A DNA stretch of 64,000 nt from Phytobacter ursingii (GCA_901456055.1 CABDWT010000004.1:992001-1056000), one strand, 5' to 3'; shown: positions 18,738-27,633, numbered from the stretch's first letter. Translations and numbers: made by a program. The notes: generated by a model from the sequence alone, not told the origin.

Positions 18738-19530
18738 TAAGCCCTGCTATAGGTATTTCAACAGATTGTAATTGCTGTAAAAGATGCCGGTTTAGCTGCC
18801 TTGCCGCCAGCGCCGGTTCTTGTGTTTCAGCATCATAAAAATGATCAGTACGTACGCGTTCGCCAACCTTTACGGTAAACAGTGGCCTCGACGGTGGGGC
18901 GTCATACCATTTGCTCTGCTTACTCAGAAAATGTTCGGTGCAGTGAATGGTAACGATACGCAAATCTTTGGCACAACGGACGGCAATATTGGCCGCGCCG
19001 CGTTGTAACGTCATCTCTTCACCAGGGCGAGTACGTGTCCCTTCCGGAAAAATCAAAATGGTATCGCCACGATCGAGACGCTGCTGACTCTGCGGTAGCA
19101 GTGTCTCGGACTGGCTGTTAATAAGGTAGTCGGCTGCGCGTATGGGCCCACTCACAAAAGGGTTTTTCAGCAAGGCGCTTTTCACCAGGCAGTCCGTTTC
19201 CGGCATCACCGATGCGATCATGACATAGTCGATGAGTGAGGGATGGTTGGCGACCACAAGGCAGCCGCTTTCCTGGCGTAAAAGTTCTTCACCTTCAATC
19301 CGGTAATCGAGAACGCCCACGAATCTGACAACGGTCAGGAAAAAACGAAAACAGGCTGAGATGCTGCGGCGGGCGTAGCGCCGACGGGTCTGTTTGTCAC
19401 GAATGACGAGCGACAGAAGATTGAACCAGATAACGGAGAGCAACACGCCACCAAGACCGAACAGGGCAAAACAAAAGCCGGTCATGGGTATCCGCCACAG
19501 GCGGTTTAATATGGCTGCGAGACGTGTCAT
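18709..19530 (-). CDS. apeD: Lysophospholipid-type acyltransferase ApeD
   Basis: A 273-residue PlsC-family membrane acyltransferase: N-terminal helices, then VVANHPSLIDY (His-x4-Asp, about residue 80) and IFPEGTRTRPG (about 150). The start at 19530 overlaps the chain-length-factor stop as ATGA; a 45-residue upstream extension in the same frame is not needed. It probably transfers an acyl group during assembly of the APE lipid. Confidence 0.83.
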   Translation of the reverse strand: MTRLAAILNRLWRIPMTGFCFALFGLGGVLLSVIWFNLLSLVIRDKQTRRRYARRSISACFRFFLTVVRFVGVLDYRIEGEELLRQESGCLVVANHPSLIDYVMIASVMPETDCLVKSALLKNPFVSGPIRAADYLINSQSETLLPQSQQRLDRGDTILIFPEGTRTRPGEEMTLQRGAANIAVRCAKDLRIVTIHCTEHFLSKQSKWYDAPPSRPLFTVKVGERVRTDHFYDAETQEPALAARQLNRHLLQQLQSVEIPIAGLNDASALSRN

Positions 19531-20249
19531 AGACGACTCCATTGCCACTGGACTGTCTCTCCGGTGATGGTAAAGGCGGAGACGTCGCACATGTAGTGCT
19601 GCAAAAATTGGATACTTTGGGGCAACGGATTCTCTTCGCCATCGCTTCCGCTTTGTGTGACACATTGCAATTTGTCGCCAGTCTCAAAAACTAGCGCGAC
19701 AGCGTAAGCCCAGGTTGGCATTTTCTCGGGCAGATGCGGGTGGTAAAAGACCGGCAGATGCCCATCGAAATCCACCATCAGCACCCGTTTGAACCCTGCC
19801 TGCAGGAGCGCGGTAACCTCGCAAAGCCCCTGTTGAAACGTGTCCATGCCAGCAGATAAAGATGACGAGACAATGGGCTGTTTCGCCGCAATAGTCAGAT
19901 TACCCACGGAAGAGTTATGCACCGACATTGCAAAATCGGTTGGCGAAACATCCTGGTTATTGGCCAGGGCTTCCAGAATGCGGTAGTTACGTTCAAGTTC
20001 ACCGTGACGACTGGTATAGAGTACCGCATCAATATTGTGGCGACGTAACAACGCCAGACCGCATTCCACGGCGAGTTTACTGCCTGAACTTAATCGTCTT
20101 GCCGTCATCATTGGCAGTTCAGTCAGTTTGGCATAGGGTGCGTCAGGGTTTATGGCGTGGGGCTGCCGTGACCATTGTTGCCACTCGGCTACTTCACTTA
20201 ATCCAGGCGCTCGGGCCTGCCAGTCGATCAGATTCAGGGCTAATTTCAT
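19527..20249 (-). CDS. apeC: Chain-length factor ApeC (beta-ketoacyl synthase-like)
   Basis: A 240-residue protein resembling the N-terminal half of a ketosynthase, with VHNSSVGNLTIAA where an active KS would have its Cys motif, so it lacks the catalytic nucleophile. This is the chain-length-factor family that pairs with ApeO. Start ATG 20249 (MKLALNLID); a longer start at 20285 adds a non-conserved segment. Confidence 0.82.
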   Translation of the reverse strand: MKLALNLIDWQARAPGLSEVAEWQQWSRQPHAINPDAPYAKLTELPMMTARRLSSGSKLAVECGLALLRRHNIDAVLYTSRHGELERNYRILEALANNQDVSPTDFAMSVHNSSVGNLTIAAKQPIVSSSLSAGMDTFQQGLCEVTALLQAGFKRVLMVDFDGHLPVFYHPHLPEKMPTWAYAVALVFETGDKLQCVTQSGSDGEENPLPQSIQFLQHYMCDVSAFTITGETVQWQWSRL

Positions 20250-20316
20250 CAACGCGCTTCCGCGATAAAACGATAGACCCGGCACCGCGATTCACGGCTG
20301 CCAGGCAAGATAAATA

Positions 20317-21378
20317 TTAACATTTTTCGCAGATCAATAAGGTGTGTCCAGCGCCGAGATTATCCACGCGTTGCGCCACCTTAAAACCTGCCATTTCAAG
20401 AAAATAATAAAATTTTTCAACGCTGTAGAAGCGGCTATTACCATTTGCCATACAGGTAAAGTAAAGCGATGTAGCGTTCAGGCTAAACGACGCGGCTTCA
20501 AATCGTTGTGCATCCCAGAAAAGCTCAAGGATGTAAAGTTGTGCTCCTGGCTTCATAACCGCTGCGATTCGCCCCAACATGTCAATGATTTGTTCGGGGG
20601 AAAAACAATCCAGGAACTGACTCATCCACCAGATGTCAGCCTCAGCAGGCAGCGATACCTCGCTGAGCATATCAACCTCGTGGAAGTGGATACGATGCGA
20701 TAAATCTGCGTTTTCAATATTCCGGCGGGCCAACGCAATCTGTTGCGGTAAATCGAGGATGGTGACAGTGATATCATCATCATACTCGCAGCAACATAAC
20801 GCCCATTTTCCAGTGTTACCGCCGACATCATAAAGTATTGCTGGATGCTGTGCGAAAACATACGGCAGCGCGGCATTGAATGCGCTGTCGGAATAATAGT
20901 GATCGAAAGCAAACCAACTTTTACGGACGGGCGACGGCAATTGCGAAAGGACCGGATAGATGGTTTCCGCGTCGCTAAATACTTTAAGTCCTGCGGGTTT
21001 CGTTTCTTGTAGCGACTTTTCTAAAAAGAATAAGCCCTGATAGCAAACGTCCTGGGTAAAGTCCATATTCACACGAGTCATTGCATCATGGAGAAGATAA
21101 TGACCCACTTTTGACAGGTAATAGCGTCCCTTTTTGCAAATCACAATTCGTCCGCTCAGTCCCATATCCAGTAACACACTGATGGCATATTCGCTGAGAC
21201 TGACATGGGGCATTATTTCATCAATTGTCGCCCCCGCTTTTCCCTGTTTATCAAGGTAAGTCAGCACGTTTGCATTACGTAAACAACGTGCGGTTTGAAA
21301 CAACATTGGCGCAAAAGCAATACGCTGCGCCTCTGTGATGGCATCCAATGCGCTGAGAGTGTCCTTTGTATACATCAC
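20317..21378 (-). CDS. apeB: SAM-dependent methyltransferase ApeB
   Basis: A 353-residue class I methyltransferase with an N-terminal winged-helix dimerisation region (about residues 20-90) and the SAM-binding motif YDVGGNTGKWAL at about 182. In APE pigments the aryl head group is methylated, which fits this gene. It is separated by 62 bases from the upstream lipoprotein gene and by 67 from the chain-length factor, so it is likely in the same transcript. Confidence 0.83.
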   Translation of the reverse strand: MMYTKDTLSALDAITEAQRIAFAPMLFQTARCLRNANVLTYLDKQGKAGATIDEIMPHVSLSEYAISVLLDMGLSGRIVICKKGRYYLSKVGHYLLHDAMTRVNMDFTQDVCYQGLFFLEKSLQETKPAGLKVFSDAETIYPVLSQLPSPVRKSWFAFDHYYSDSAFNAALPYVFAQHPAILYDVGGNTGKWALCCCEYDDDITVTILDLPQQIALARRNIENADLSHRIHFHEVDMLSEVSLPAEADIWWMSQFLDCFSPEQIIDMLGRIAAVMKPGAQLYILELFWDAQRFEAASFSLNATSLYFTCMANGNSRFYSVEKFYYFLEMAGFKVAQRVDNLGAGHTLLICEKC

Positions 21379-21440
21379 TTACCTGTCTGAGGTGAAATTA
21401 GGGCAGTTGGACCCGTTGAATGGCCCAACTTATTGTCTTA

Positions 21441-21830
21441 TTAATGTGCTGATATTGCCGAAAGATTAACCTGAATATCTTTATCCAGATTATTTACCCA
21501 GCGATTGTAGTTTTTGTGGATTTTACCGTCTGCAGCTTGCAGGTTCAGGCTGCTGTCATAATTGATGGTATATCCTGTTGCGGTATAGTTAATGCGAACT
21601 TCTGCAACGTGATCGCGGCTCTGTTGGCGCGCTTTAATAACACCTGGACCCGCTTCATTCATAATCCATTGACGCTGTACGCCTGCCTTAAAGATAGCGC
21701 TTTTTACCTGCTCAGCAGTATGGCCTGTACCGACAGTTGTGCGGACGTTTTCAATCGGTGCGGTACGCGCACAGCCTGCAAGGGCACCCACAACAACCAG
21801 TGCGGTAAACCACTTCCCAACTTTCTTCAT
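21441..21830 (-). CDS. Small lipoprotein at the head of the aryl polyene cluster
   Basis: A 129-residue protein with a lipoprotein signal (VVVGALAGCARTAP, lipid Cys about residue 19) and a mature part with TGYTINYDSSLNL-type beta strands. A gene of this kind occupies the ApeA-like first position of related clusters and is sometimes mislabelled as an excinuclease subunit. I start at ATG 21830 (MKKVGKWF); five extra codons are possible. Function unknown; probably an outer membrane partner for pigment display. Confidence 0.75.
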   Translation of the reverse strand: MKKVGKWFTALVVVGALAGCARTAPIENVRTTVGTGHTAEQVKSAIFKAGVQRQWIMNEAGPGVIKARQQSRDHVAEVRINYTATGYTINYDSSLNLQAADGKIHKNYNRWVNNLDKDIQVNLSAISAH

Positions 21831-22296
21831 AAGATCTCCATTCAAAATAAGCGATTAAATCATTGTGACGACTAATTGATATTCGGGATAACTATCAGTT
21901 TTAAGCGAAATATAACCAGATACAGCAATTTACAAAAAATACAATTCTTTTCATATTCTAAACAAACTGTTTTGCAGTTCATAGCGCTTCAGACCGCGGT
22001 TTTAAAAAAACAAAGTATTTTTAGTGTGTTATTGCGATATGTATAAAGCGTGAAAAGAGACACTACACGTGCTATGGCGTTTTTAAATCGAGTGTAAAAG
22101 TAACGGGTGCAATTTCATTTTTCCCTAAGCCAATTTTTTGTTTGAAAACACCAAAATAAAGGCATGGAAAGCAGACCTGGGATGATATCCGCAAAGGGTA
22201 ACTGAACTTTATTCAGCACGGCTAAGAAGCAGAGAAGTGCCGACTCGACCTGTTGTTGGCGCAGTAGCTATTCGGGTCAGCAGGGTTGCAGAAATA
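21831..22296. other. Promoter/leader region of the aryl polyene cluster
   Basis: 466 bases without a gene. The 21890-22060 part is strongly AT-rich, as expected for a silenced promoter. I found no clear -10/-35 pair or RfaH ops element. The right end contains the 3' region of mntP. Confidence 0.5.
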
Positions 22297-22869
22297 TCAG
22301 GCGAAGAATCTGAGGTGTTCCAGTAAAATAGAACAGCCAATACCGATCAGCACGACGCCGCCCATCACTTCGGCCCACTTGCCAATCGCGGCACCCAGGA
22401 AGCGGCCAAGTAGCATCCCCGTCGTGGCCATAATGGTGGTCGCAAGGCCGATTAGCAGGGCGGTGGTGACAATATTTACATCCAGGAACGCGAGGCCCAC
22501 GCCAACGGCCATTGCATCCAGGCTGGTGGCGATTGCGGTGGTGATCAGCAGCCAGAAACCGTGCCGTCTGGGCGCATTTAGCGGTTCCAGCCCATCTTTT
22601 TTCATTCCCTCAAACATCATTCGTGTGCCGAGCAGCATCAGTAGGGTAAAGGCAATCCAGTGATCCCAGCGCATAACGTACTGGCTGGCGGCCAGGCCAA
22701 TCCCCCAGCCAATCACCGGGGTGATGGCTTCAACCACGCCAAAGATGATGCCAGTGCGCAGCGCTTCTTTCAGTGGCGGGCGATAAAGTGCCGCCCCCTT
22801 ACCGATCGATGCAGCGAAGGAATCCATAGACATCCCAAATGCCAGAATGAGGATTGCGTAGAAGCTCAT
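22297..22869 (-). CDS. mntP: Manganese efflux pump MntP
   Basis: A 190-residue membrane protein of the MntP/YebN family: six helices with the paired acidic motifs [15 protein letters not shown] (about residues 10-24) and [15 protein letters not shown] (about 118), which form the metal path. The start is ATG 22869 (MSFYAILIL), as in E. coli MntP (188 residues); the extended frame to 22917 is not conserved. GAAAGG-like bases upstream are weak (AAAGGTACGCAC). MntR-type half-sites lie near the promoter, but the long yybP-ykoY leader known in E. coli is not recognisable. Confidence 0.9.
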   Translation of the reverse strand: MSFYAILILAFGMSMDSFAASIGKGAALYRPPLKEALRTGIIFGVVEAITPVIGWGIGLAASQYVMRWDHWIAFTLLMLLGTRMMFEGMKKDGLEPLNAPRRHGFWLLITTAIATSLDAMAVGVGLAFLDVNIVTTALLIGLATTIMATTGMLLGRFLGAAIGKWAEVMGGVVLIGIGCSILLEHLRFFA

Positions 22870-22979
22870 GTGCGTACCTTTAAATACCCGCCAGTGTGAG
22901 CGGGTCAAATGTGTCAAATCTCAATAATGTCCATGCTGCCATGGAAATGCGTGAAAATCAAAAAATATCTTATAAATCA

Positions 22980-23023
22980 ATTATATATAGTATTGGCTAT
23001 GTTTTATTGCACTGGCTATGTTT
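22980..23023 (-). promoter_or_regulatory. mntP promoter with two MntR-like half-sites
   Basis: GGCTATGTTT occurs twice on the plus strand (22995-23004 and 23014-23023), 19 bases apart. This is one arm of the enteric MntR box (AAACATAGC...GCTATGTTT), here as direct repeats. A TATAAT -10 box reads toward mntP at 22985-22980, with no good -35, as expected if a regulator activates it. MntR binding is inferred. Confidence 0.5.
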
Positions 23024-23169
23024 GGTTTTATCGTTGCAAAATGAAAACGTTGCGGTGGGCTAAGATCGCATAAGGTAAGGATGTCGGGTCGCTACGTTAA
23101 TGTTGATGCATCCATGTTATGAATGTCTTGCTCTTGCCCCCCGCTAAAAAAAGTTGAAAAATGGTTAGC

Positions 23170-23228
23170 AAGGTGATGGCGTTCCACCTTACCCAACCGC
23201 TTCCCTGTGAAGCTGATGACGTCTGGTA
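23170..23228 (+). promoter_or_regulatory. Fluoride riboswitch (crcB motif)
   Basis: The conserved elements occur in order: AAGGTGATGGCGTTCCACCTT (stem AAGGTG 23170-23175 with CACCTT 23185-23190, holding the GATGG and TTCC bases), ACCCAACCGC, a second stem GCTTC/GAAGC (23199-23213), and the closing CTGATGAC segment. It lies 84 bases before crcB on the same strand. A downstream hairpin GAGGCATG (23243-23250)/CATGCCTC (23276-23283) may be the expression platform. Confidence 0.88.
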
Positions 23229-23311
23229 TGACTCTTTCAATGGAGGCATGTCGGGCGCTTGTCTTTTCCCTTCTGCATGCCTCTGACATTATTAATTTTG
23301 TTGAGGAAAAC

Positions 23312-23686
23312 ATGCTGAAATCTCTCATTGCCGTGATTGTCGGTGGTTCTGCCGGATGCGTAATTCGCTGGCTGCTCTCTGTGCGCCTGAATGTACTCTT
23401 CCCTCATCTGCCGCCTGGCACGTTGCTGGTGAACCTGATGGGTGGGTTTATTATTGGCGGGGCGCTGGCGTTCTTCACTCGACAGCCGCATCTGGATCCT
23501 GGCTGGCGATTACTGATTACCACCGGACTTTGCGGGGGAATGACCACGTTCTCGACGTTTTCGCTGGAAGTTTTTTCGCAGCTACAGGTGGGCAATTATC
23601 TCTGGGCCATCATGTCAGTGATGGTGCATGTGTTTGGCTCATTGCTGATGACTGCTCTGGGTTTCTTTGTCATCAACATGCTGTAA
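23312..23686 (+). CDS. crcB: Fluoride channel CrcB/Fluc
   Basis: A 124-residue four-helix protein of the Fluc family, which works as a dual-topology dimer that lets fluoride leave the cell. Family motifs present are GGSAGCVIRW (about residues 11-20), GTLLVNLMGGFIIG (about 37-50, with the conserved Asn) and GLCGGMTTFSTFSLE (about 70-84, with the fluoride-lining Phe residues). The start at 23312 follows GAGGAAA. A fluoride riboswitch upstream indicates induction by fluoride. Confidence 0.93.
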   Translation: MLKSLIAVIVGGSAGCVIRWLLSVRLNVLFPHLPPGTLLVNLMGGFIIGGALAFFTRQPHLDPGWRLLITTGLCGGMTTFSTFSLEVFSQLQVGNYLWAIMSVMVHVFGSLLMTALGFFVINML

Positions 23687-23690
23687 AAAA

Positions 23691-23719
23691 AAGCCCGCAG
23701 GTTTGCGTCTGCGGGCTTT
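23691..23719. terminator. Bidirectional terminator between crcB and gudD
   Basis: AAGCCCGCAG (23691-23700) pairs with CTGCGGGCTT (23709-23718), followed by TTTG; an A-run precedes it, so it also serves the convergent minus-strand gudD. Confidence 0.88.
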
Positions 23720-23736
23720 GTAGAACGTATTATGGG

Positions 23737-25077
23737 CTAACGCACCATGCACGGACGTTTGTTGTCGAACGTCCAGCCGGGGATGAGGTACTGCATCCCC
23801 ATGGCATCGTCGCGCGCGCCCAGACCGTGTTTCTGATACAGCTCGTGCGCCTTCATCACCTGCTCCATATCCAGCTCCACGCCCAGCCCCGGCGTCGTCG
23901 GCACCTGCACCATCCCGCCCTTGATTTCAAACGGCTCTCTGGTCAGGCGCTGGTTGCCTTCCTGCCAGATCCAGTGGGTGTCGATGGCGGTGATTTTGCC
24001 CGGCGCCGCGGCCGCCACATGGGTGAACATCGCCAGCGAGATGTCGAAGTGGTTGTTGGAGTGGGAACCCCAGGTCAGGCCGAACTCGTGGCACATCTGC
24101 GCCACACGCACGGAACCCTGCATGGTCCAGAAGTGCGGGTCCGCCAGCGGGATATCCACCGACTGCAGGGACAGCGTGTGCCCCATCTGACGCCAGTCGG
24201 TGGCAATCATATTGGTCGCGGTCGGCAGGCCGGTGGCGCGACGGAATTCCGCCATCACTTCGCGCCCGGAGAAGCCCTGCTCAGCGCCGCACGGGTCTTC
24301 CGCGTAGGCCAGCGAGCCTTTGAGGTACTTACCGATGCTGATAGCTTCGTTCAGGGACCATGCACCGTTCGGGTCGAGGGTGACACGGGCCTGCGGGAAG
24401 CGCTTCGCCAGGGCGACAATGGATTCCGCTTCCTCTTCACCGGCCAGCACGCCGCCTTTGAGTTTGAAGTCGTTAAAGCCGTATTTTTCATACGCGGCTT
24501 CGGCCAGGCGCACCACGGCATCCGGGGTCATCGCCTCGTCATGACGCAGGCGATACCAGTCGCATTTGTCGTCCGGCTGGCTCTGGTACGGCAGCGGGGT
24601 GGCTTTGCGGTTACCCACAAAGAACAGGTAGCCGAGCATTTCCACTTCGCTGCGCTGCTGGCCGTCACCGAGCAGGGAAGCGACGTTCACGCCCAGATGT
24701 TTGCCCAGCAGGTCGAGCATGGCGGATTCAATGGCGGTGACCACGTGGATGGTGGTGCGCAGGTCAAAGGTCTGCAGGCCACGGCCCGCGGCGTCGCGGT
24801 CGGCAAAGGCGCCGCGCACCCCGTTGAGGACGTTTTTGTAAGCGCCGAGGGTTTTGCCGACAATCAGCGGAGCGGCGTCTTCCAGGGTCTGGCGGATTTT
24901 TTCGCCGCCGGGGACTTCGCCGACGCCAGTGTTGCCGGCATTGTCGGTGATGATAACGATGTTACGGGTGAAGAACGGCGCATGCGCGCCGCTCAGGTTC
25001 ATCAACATGCTGTCATGCCCGGCAACCGGGATGACTTTTACGGATGTTACGACTGGAGTTGAAGACTGGCCTGACAT
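23737..25077 (-). CDS. gudD: D-glucarate dehydratase
   Basis: A 446-residue enolase-superfamily enzyme, nearly collinear with E. coli GudD from memory. It converts D-glucarate to 5-keto-4-deoxyglucarate. Key segments are [10 protein letters not shown] (catalytic Lys, about residue 207), the metal ligands around TLDPNGAW and AYAEDPCG, and [12 protein letters not shown] (catalytic His, about 339). Start ATG 25077 (MSGQSS). Unlike the usual gudP-gudX-gudD operon, no glucarate transporter or GudX is adjacent; the neighbours are crcB and an AT-rich gap, so transport must come from elsewhere (possibly the MFS-type genes of the strain). Confidence 0.93.
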   Translation of the reverse strand: MSGQSSTPVVTSVKVIPVAGHDSMLMNLSGAHAPFFTRNIVIITDNAGNTGVGEVPGGEKIRQTLEDAAPLIVGKTLGAYKNVLNGVRGAFADRDAAGRGLQTFDLRTTIHVVTAIESAMLDLLGKHLGVNVASLLGDGQQRSEVEMLGYLFFVGNRKATPLPYQSQPDDKCDWYRLRHDEAMTPDAVVRLAEAAYEKYGFNDFKLKGGVLAGEEEAESIVALAKRFPQARVTLDPNGAWSLNEAISIGKYLKGSLAYAEDPCGAEQGFSGREVMAEFRRATGLPTATNMIATDWRQMGHTLSLQSVDIPLADPHFWTMQGSVRVAQMCHEFGLTWGSHSNNHFDISLAMFTHVAAAAPGKITAIDTHWIWQEGNQRLTREPFEIKGGMVQVPTTPGLGVELDMEQVMKAHELYQKHGLGARDDAMGMQYLIPGWTFDNKRPCMVR

Positions 25078-26275
25078 AATTCCTCCTGCGGATAGATGGT
25101 AACCGAGTACAGACGTCATATACGGTTATCTGCCATCGATATAAAACGTGGCGCTGAATTGCGTGTTGCCAGGATTCTATGACTTTCATTTCAACAAAAA
25201 TAGACTTACTGAGAGTTCATTTGATTCAATAATTGAATGAATAAAAATGAGGTAATGTGTTAATTATTAAATGGTTACATTTTTTTTGCACATTGGGTGG
25301 TGTCATTAAAACGTGATTATGTACAGGCAGGCTAAGAACTGAAAATGAATGTAGTTTAGGGGAGCAGATTTGCCGCAAAACATCGGCAAATTAATCACAT
25401 TATAGGTATTTTTATGCGCTTTTTCGCTGTGCTTTTGCCTGTTTTTCCCGCTGGAATAGAATTGTTTTTCTGTCATTTGCCCAGTGAGGTACGACGGTAT
25501 TCACGAAAAACAACGCCGAAGTAACATTTGCGTTAAAACAGGCGCTGGCGAGCCCCTCAGATCATTCACAAATGCTCATTGATGAGTTTGGGTTATCTTC
25601 TTGATGAGAGTCTGAAAGCACGGCTTTTCCGTCGTGTACATGGCGGAAATAGCACGGCTTATAAAAGCTGCCATTTTGGAAAACAAATGCGAAAGGAGTC
25701 ACGAATTTTTCGTTTTGGGAGGCTGGTTGCCCGAACGGAACGGGGGGTAAAGGAGGGAAAAACGCACATCAGCGCTCGCGTATTGTCGTGCACAAATGTC
25801 GTAGTGTGGCAGTATCCCTGTTTATCAATAGAGGGGCACACGAGAAAAAGATTCAGTCGAAGCGTTTTCTGTGCAGCAACATACACATCATCTATTTTGA
25901 ACCGGGGGGTGCCTAAAAAGTATCCACGTTTGTTCGACCACGTGTACAACTTGTCATTATTCCCGAAATGGGAATTTTCTTACGACACCTTTTTAAAATA
26001 AATCATTCAATCAACCTTGTTTGCCTATTAAAAACAGAATAATCGCCAGTTTAATAAACACCGTATATAAATAGAGGAAAATAAGATCGATTTCATCAAT
26101 AATTGATCGGTATTTAACCTTTTGCTTTTATTGGTATTTTTGTTGGGTTTAGGAAAAGCGCCATGGATTATTACGCAATTATTATCTATTTTATATAAAA
26201 CACTAAAGAAATTCCCGGGAAGGTCGATGAATATAAGAATGACCACGGATAATTGCACCCGGTATCGAGGAAACG
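25078..26275. other. 1.2-kb AT-rich region without a supported gene
   Basis: No convincing gene. A 140-codon frame (25579-26001, plus strand) lacks a ribosome site, has a basic, Cys/Arg-rich, unconserved-looking product and overlaps a 96-codon frame on the other strand; I do not call either. Composition (many A/T runs at 25180-25340 and 26000-26230) is clearly more AT-rich than the flanks. Confidence 0.5.
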
Positions 26276-26701
26276 ATGAAAGCTGAATCGCAAAGTCAAG
26301 GCCACCCTTTACATCTGGATCCGCTATCTGACAAAAATGTCCTGGTTCCGCCATTTGTGAAAACTATTGCGGTGCGGCTGTCATGGGTCGCCGCTGGCGA
26401 TGAGAACGAGCTCTATCAACTTTTATCACGGCCTTATTACGAGGATGGGGTAAGCATTGAATATTTTGCCCGGCTTAGCGCGCGTTTGCCGTTTATCGCG
26501 TCGCAGCAGGTACCCTTAGCGATTGCGGATTACACCATTCTGCTGGTGACGGTCTGGTTAACTATTGAAGAGTTGTACCATCGCGGAGTGGTATTACCGG
26601 AACAGATTATGCAGGAGCTAATGGAAAAAGCGACAACCCTGCGGGCGCATGATTGTCGCAAAGAGAATCGGGAACATGGCGATATGTGCCAGCACCAATA
26701 A
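26276..26701 (+). CDS. Hypothetical protein, 141 residues
   Basis: ATG 26276 follows GAGGAAAC, a good ribosome site. The product is soluble, without signal peptide or membrane segment, mildly acidic in its middle, and mostly helical by appearance: residues 38-100 alternate amphipathic helices (GDENELYQLLSRPYYEDG, SIEYFARLSARLPFIAS) and the tail is rich in K/E/R/H. I recognise no family. It converges on the OxyR-like regulator gene with 17 bases between stops, and sits at the 3' side of the cellulose island. It could be an accessory or regulatory protein of that island; this is only positional. Confidence 0.65.
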   Translation: MKAESQSQGHPLHLDPLSDKNVLVPPFVKTIAVRLSWVAAGDENELYQLLSRPYYEDGVSIEYFARLSARLPFIASQQVPLAIADYTILLVTVWLTIEELYHRGVVLPEQIMQELMEKATTLRAHDCRKENREHGDMCQHQ

Positions 26702-26718
26702 TGCTGAAACTGTCCTGG

Positions 26719-27633
26719 CTACGCCATTACATTGAAATCGATAAAGTAGCGTTCCATGTAACGTGCAATCGCGTTGCGCAGTATTTCGTATTTCTTACGC
26801 ATCGGATCGCTGCGATGAAAAATCAGCACCACCTTGCGTTTTGGTTCCGGCGCGATACAGCGGATATATTTAATGTTCTCGTTATTGCCGTGCTGGGTGG
26901 ACAGCAGCGGGAAGAAGGAGACGCCGCGGTTGAATGCCACACTGCGACGTAATGTCTCCAGATGCATTGCCACGAAGCGCGTATCGGGTTCCAGCTCAAA
27001 TTGATAGCAATAACGCAGCACCTGGCTGTGCAGGCAATTGCCGTCATCAATCATCAGAATTTTGCTGTTTTTCAAATGCCCCATATTAATATCATTAAGA
27101 CGCGCCCAGGGATGCTGGTGGCTGACACCCAACATCAAAGGCTCATCAAATAAGGGCAGTTCCACGTATTTGCTGGTGTCTTTATTGGACGTCATGATGG
27201 CGCATTTTATGGCGTCTGACTCCAGCATCGTCAGCAATTGGTTGGTTTGCGCCTCATGAATTTCCAGTTCGATCTCCGGAAAACTCTCGTGGCACACTGC
27301 GTTCATGTGGGAAAACATGTAGGGCGCCAGGGTTGGAATAATGCCGACATCCAGTGTTTGTGACAGACTCTGGTGATAGCTGCTGCTGGCCATATTTTTT
27401 AGCGCTTCAATTTCCCGCAGAACAACCTGGGTCTGTTCGACAAGGCGCAATCCCGTCTGTGTGAAGCGGATTTTCCGGGTAGTGCGCTCCAGCAATTGCA
27501 GGCCCAGCTCGTTTTCCAGCTTACGCAATTGGGCACTCAACGTCGGTTGGCTGACATTACACGCTTCCGCTGCGCGTTGAAAATGGCGGTATTTTGCCAG
27601 CGCGACAAGATATTCAAGGTTACGGATGTTCAT
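26719..27633 (-). CDS. OxyR-like LysR-family regulator with conserved cysteine pair
   Basis: A 304-residue LysR regulator clearly in the OxyR branch: MNIRNLEYLVALAKYRHF at the start, helix-turn-helix NVSQPTLSAQLRKLE, and IIPTLAPYM, LFDEPLMLG in the effector domain. The redox pair is kept with OxyR spacing (IDDGNCLHSQVLRYC, cysteines about 196 and 205, nine apart). The residues around the first Cys differ from E. coli OxyR (His before it is Asn; the following Arg-Asp is His-Ser), so peroxide reactivity may differ. A C-terminal HRSDPMRKKYE matches OxyR's YRPGSPLRSRYE region. Start ATG 27633. It lies downstream of the cellulose operon on the same strand, 309 bases away. Confidence 0.87.
   Translation of the reverse strand: MNIRNLEYLVALAKYRHFQRAAEACNVSQPTLSAQLRKLENELGLQLLERTTRKIRFTQTGLRLVEQTQVVLREIEALKNMASSSYHQSLSQTLDVGIIPTLAPYMFSHMNAVCHESFPEIELEIHEAQTNQLLTMLESDAIKCAIMTSNKDTSKYVELPLFDEPLMLGVSHQHPWARLNDINMGHLKNSKILMIDDGNCLHSQVLRYCYQFELEPDTRFVAMHLETLRRSVAFNRGVSFFPLLSTQHGNNENIKYIRCIAPEPKRKVVLIFHRSDPMRKKYEILRNAIARYMERYFIDFNVMA

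Noticed and set aside
21831-22296. RfaH ops element before the aryl polyene cluster
   Set aside because: No GGCGGTAGC-type string in the correct orientation.
22870-22980. yybP-ykoY manganese riboswitch before mntP
   Set aside because: The leader lacks the conserved loop sequences I would expect; only a short CCCGC/GCGGG hairpin is present.
23356-25062. A 568-codon plus-strand open frame opposite gudD
   Set aside because: It lies antisense to a well-conserved enzyme; high GC at third positions of gudD leaves the opposite frame free of stops. The product has no domain-like features.
25579-26001. 140-codon frame in the AT-rich gap
   Set aside because: No ribosome site, atypical Cys/Arg-rich composition, overlapping frame on the other strand; no recognisable family.
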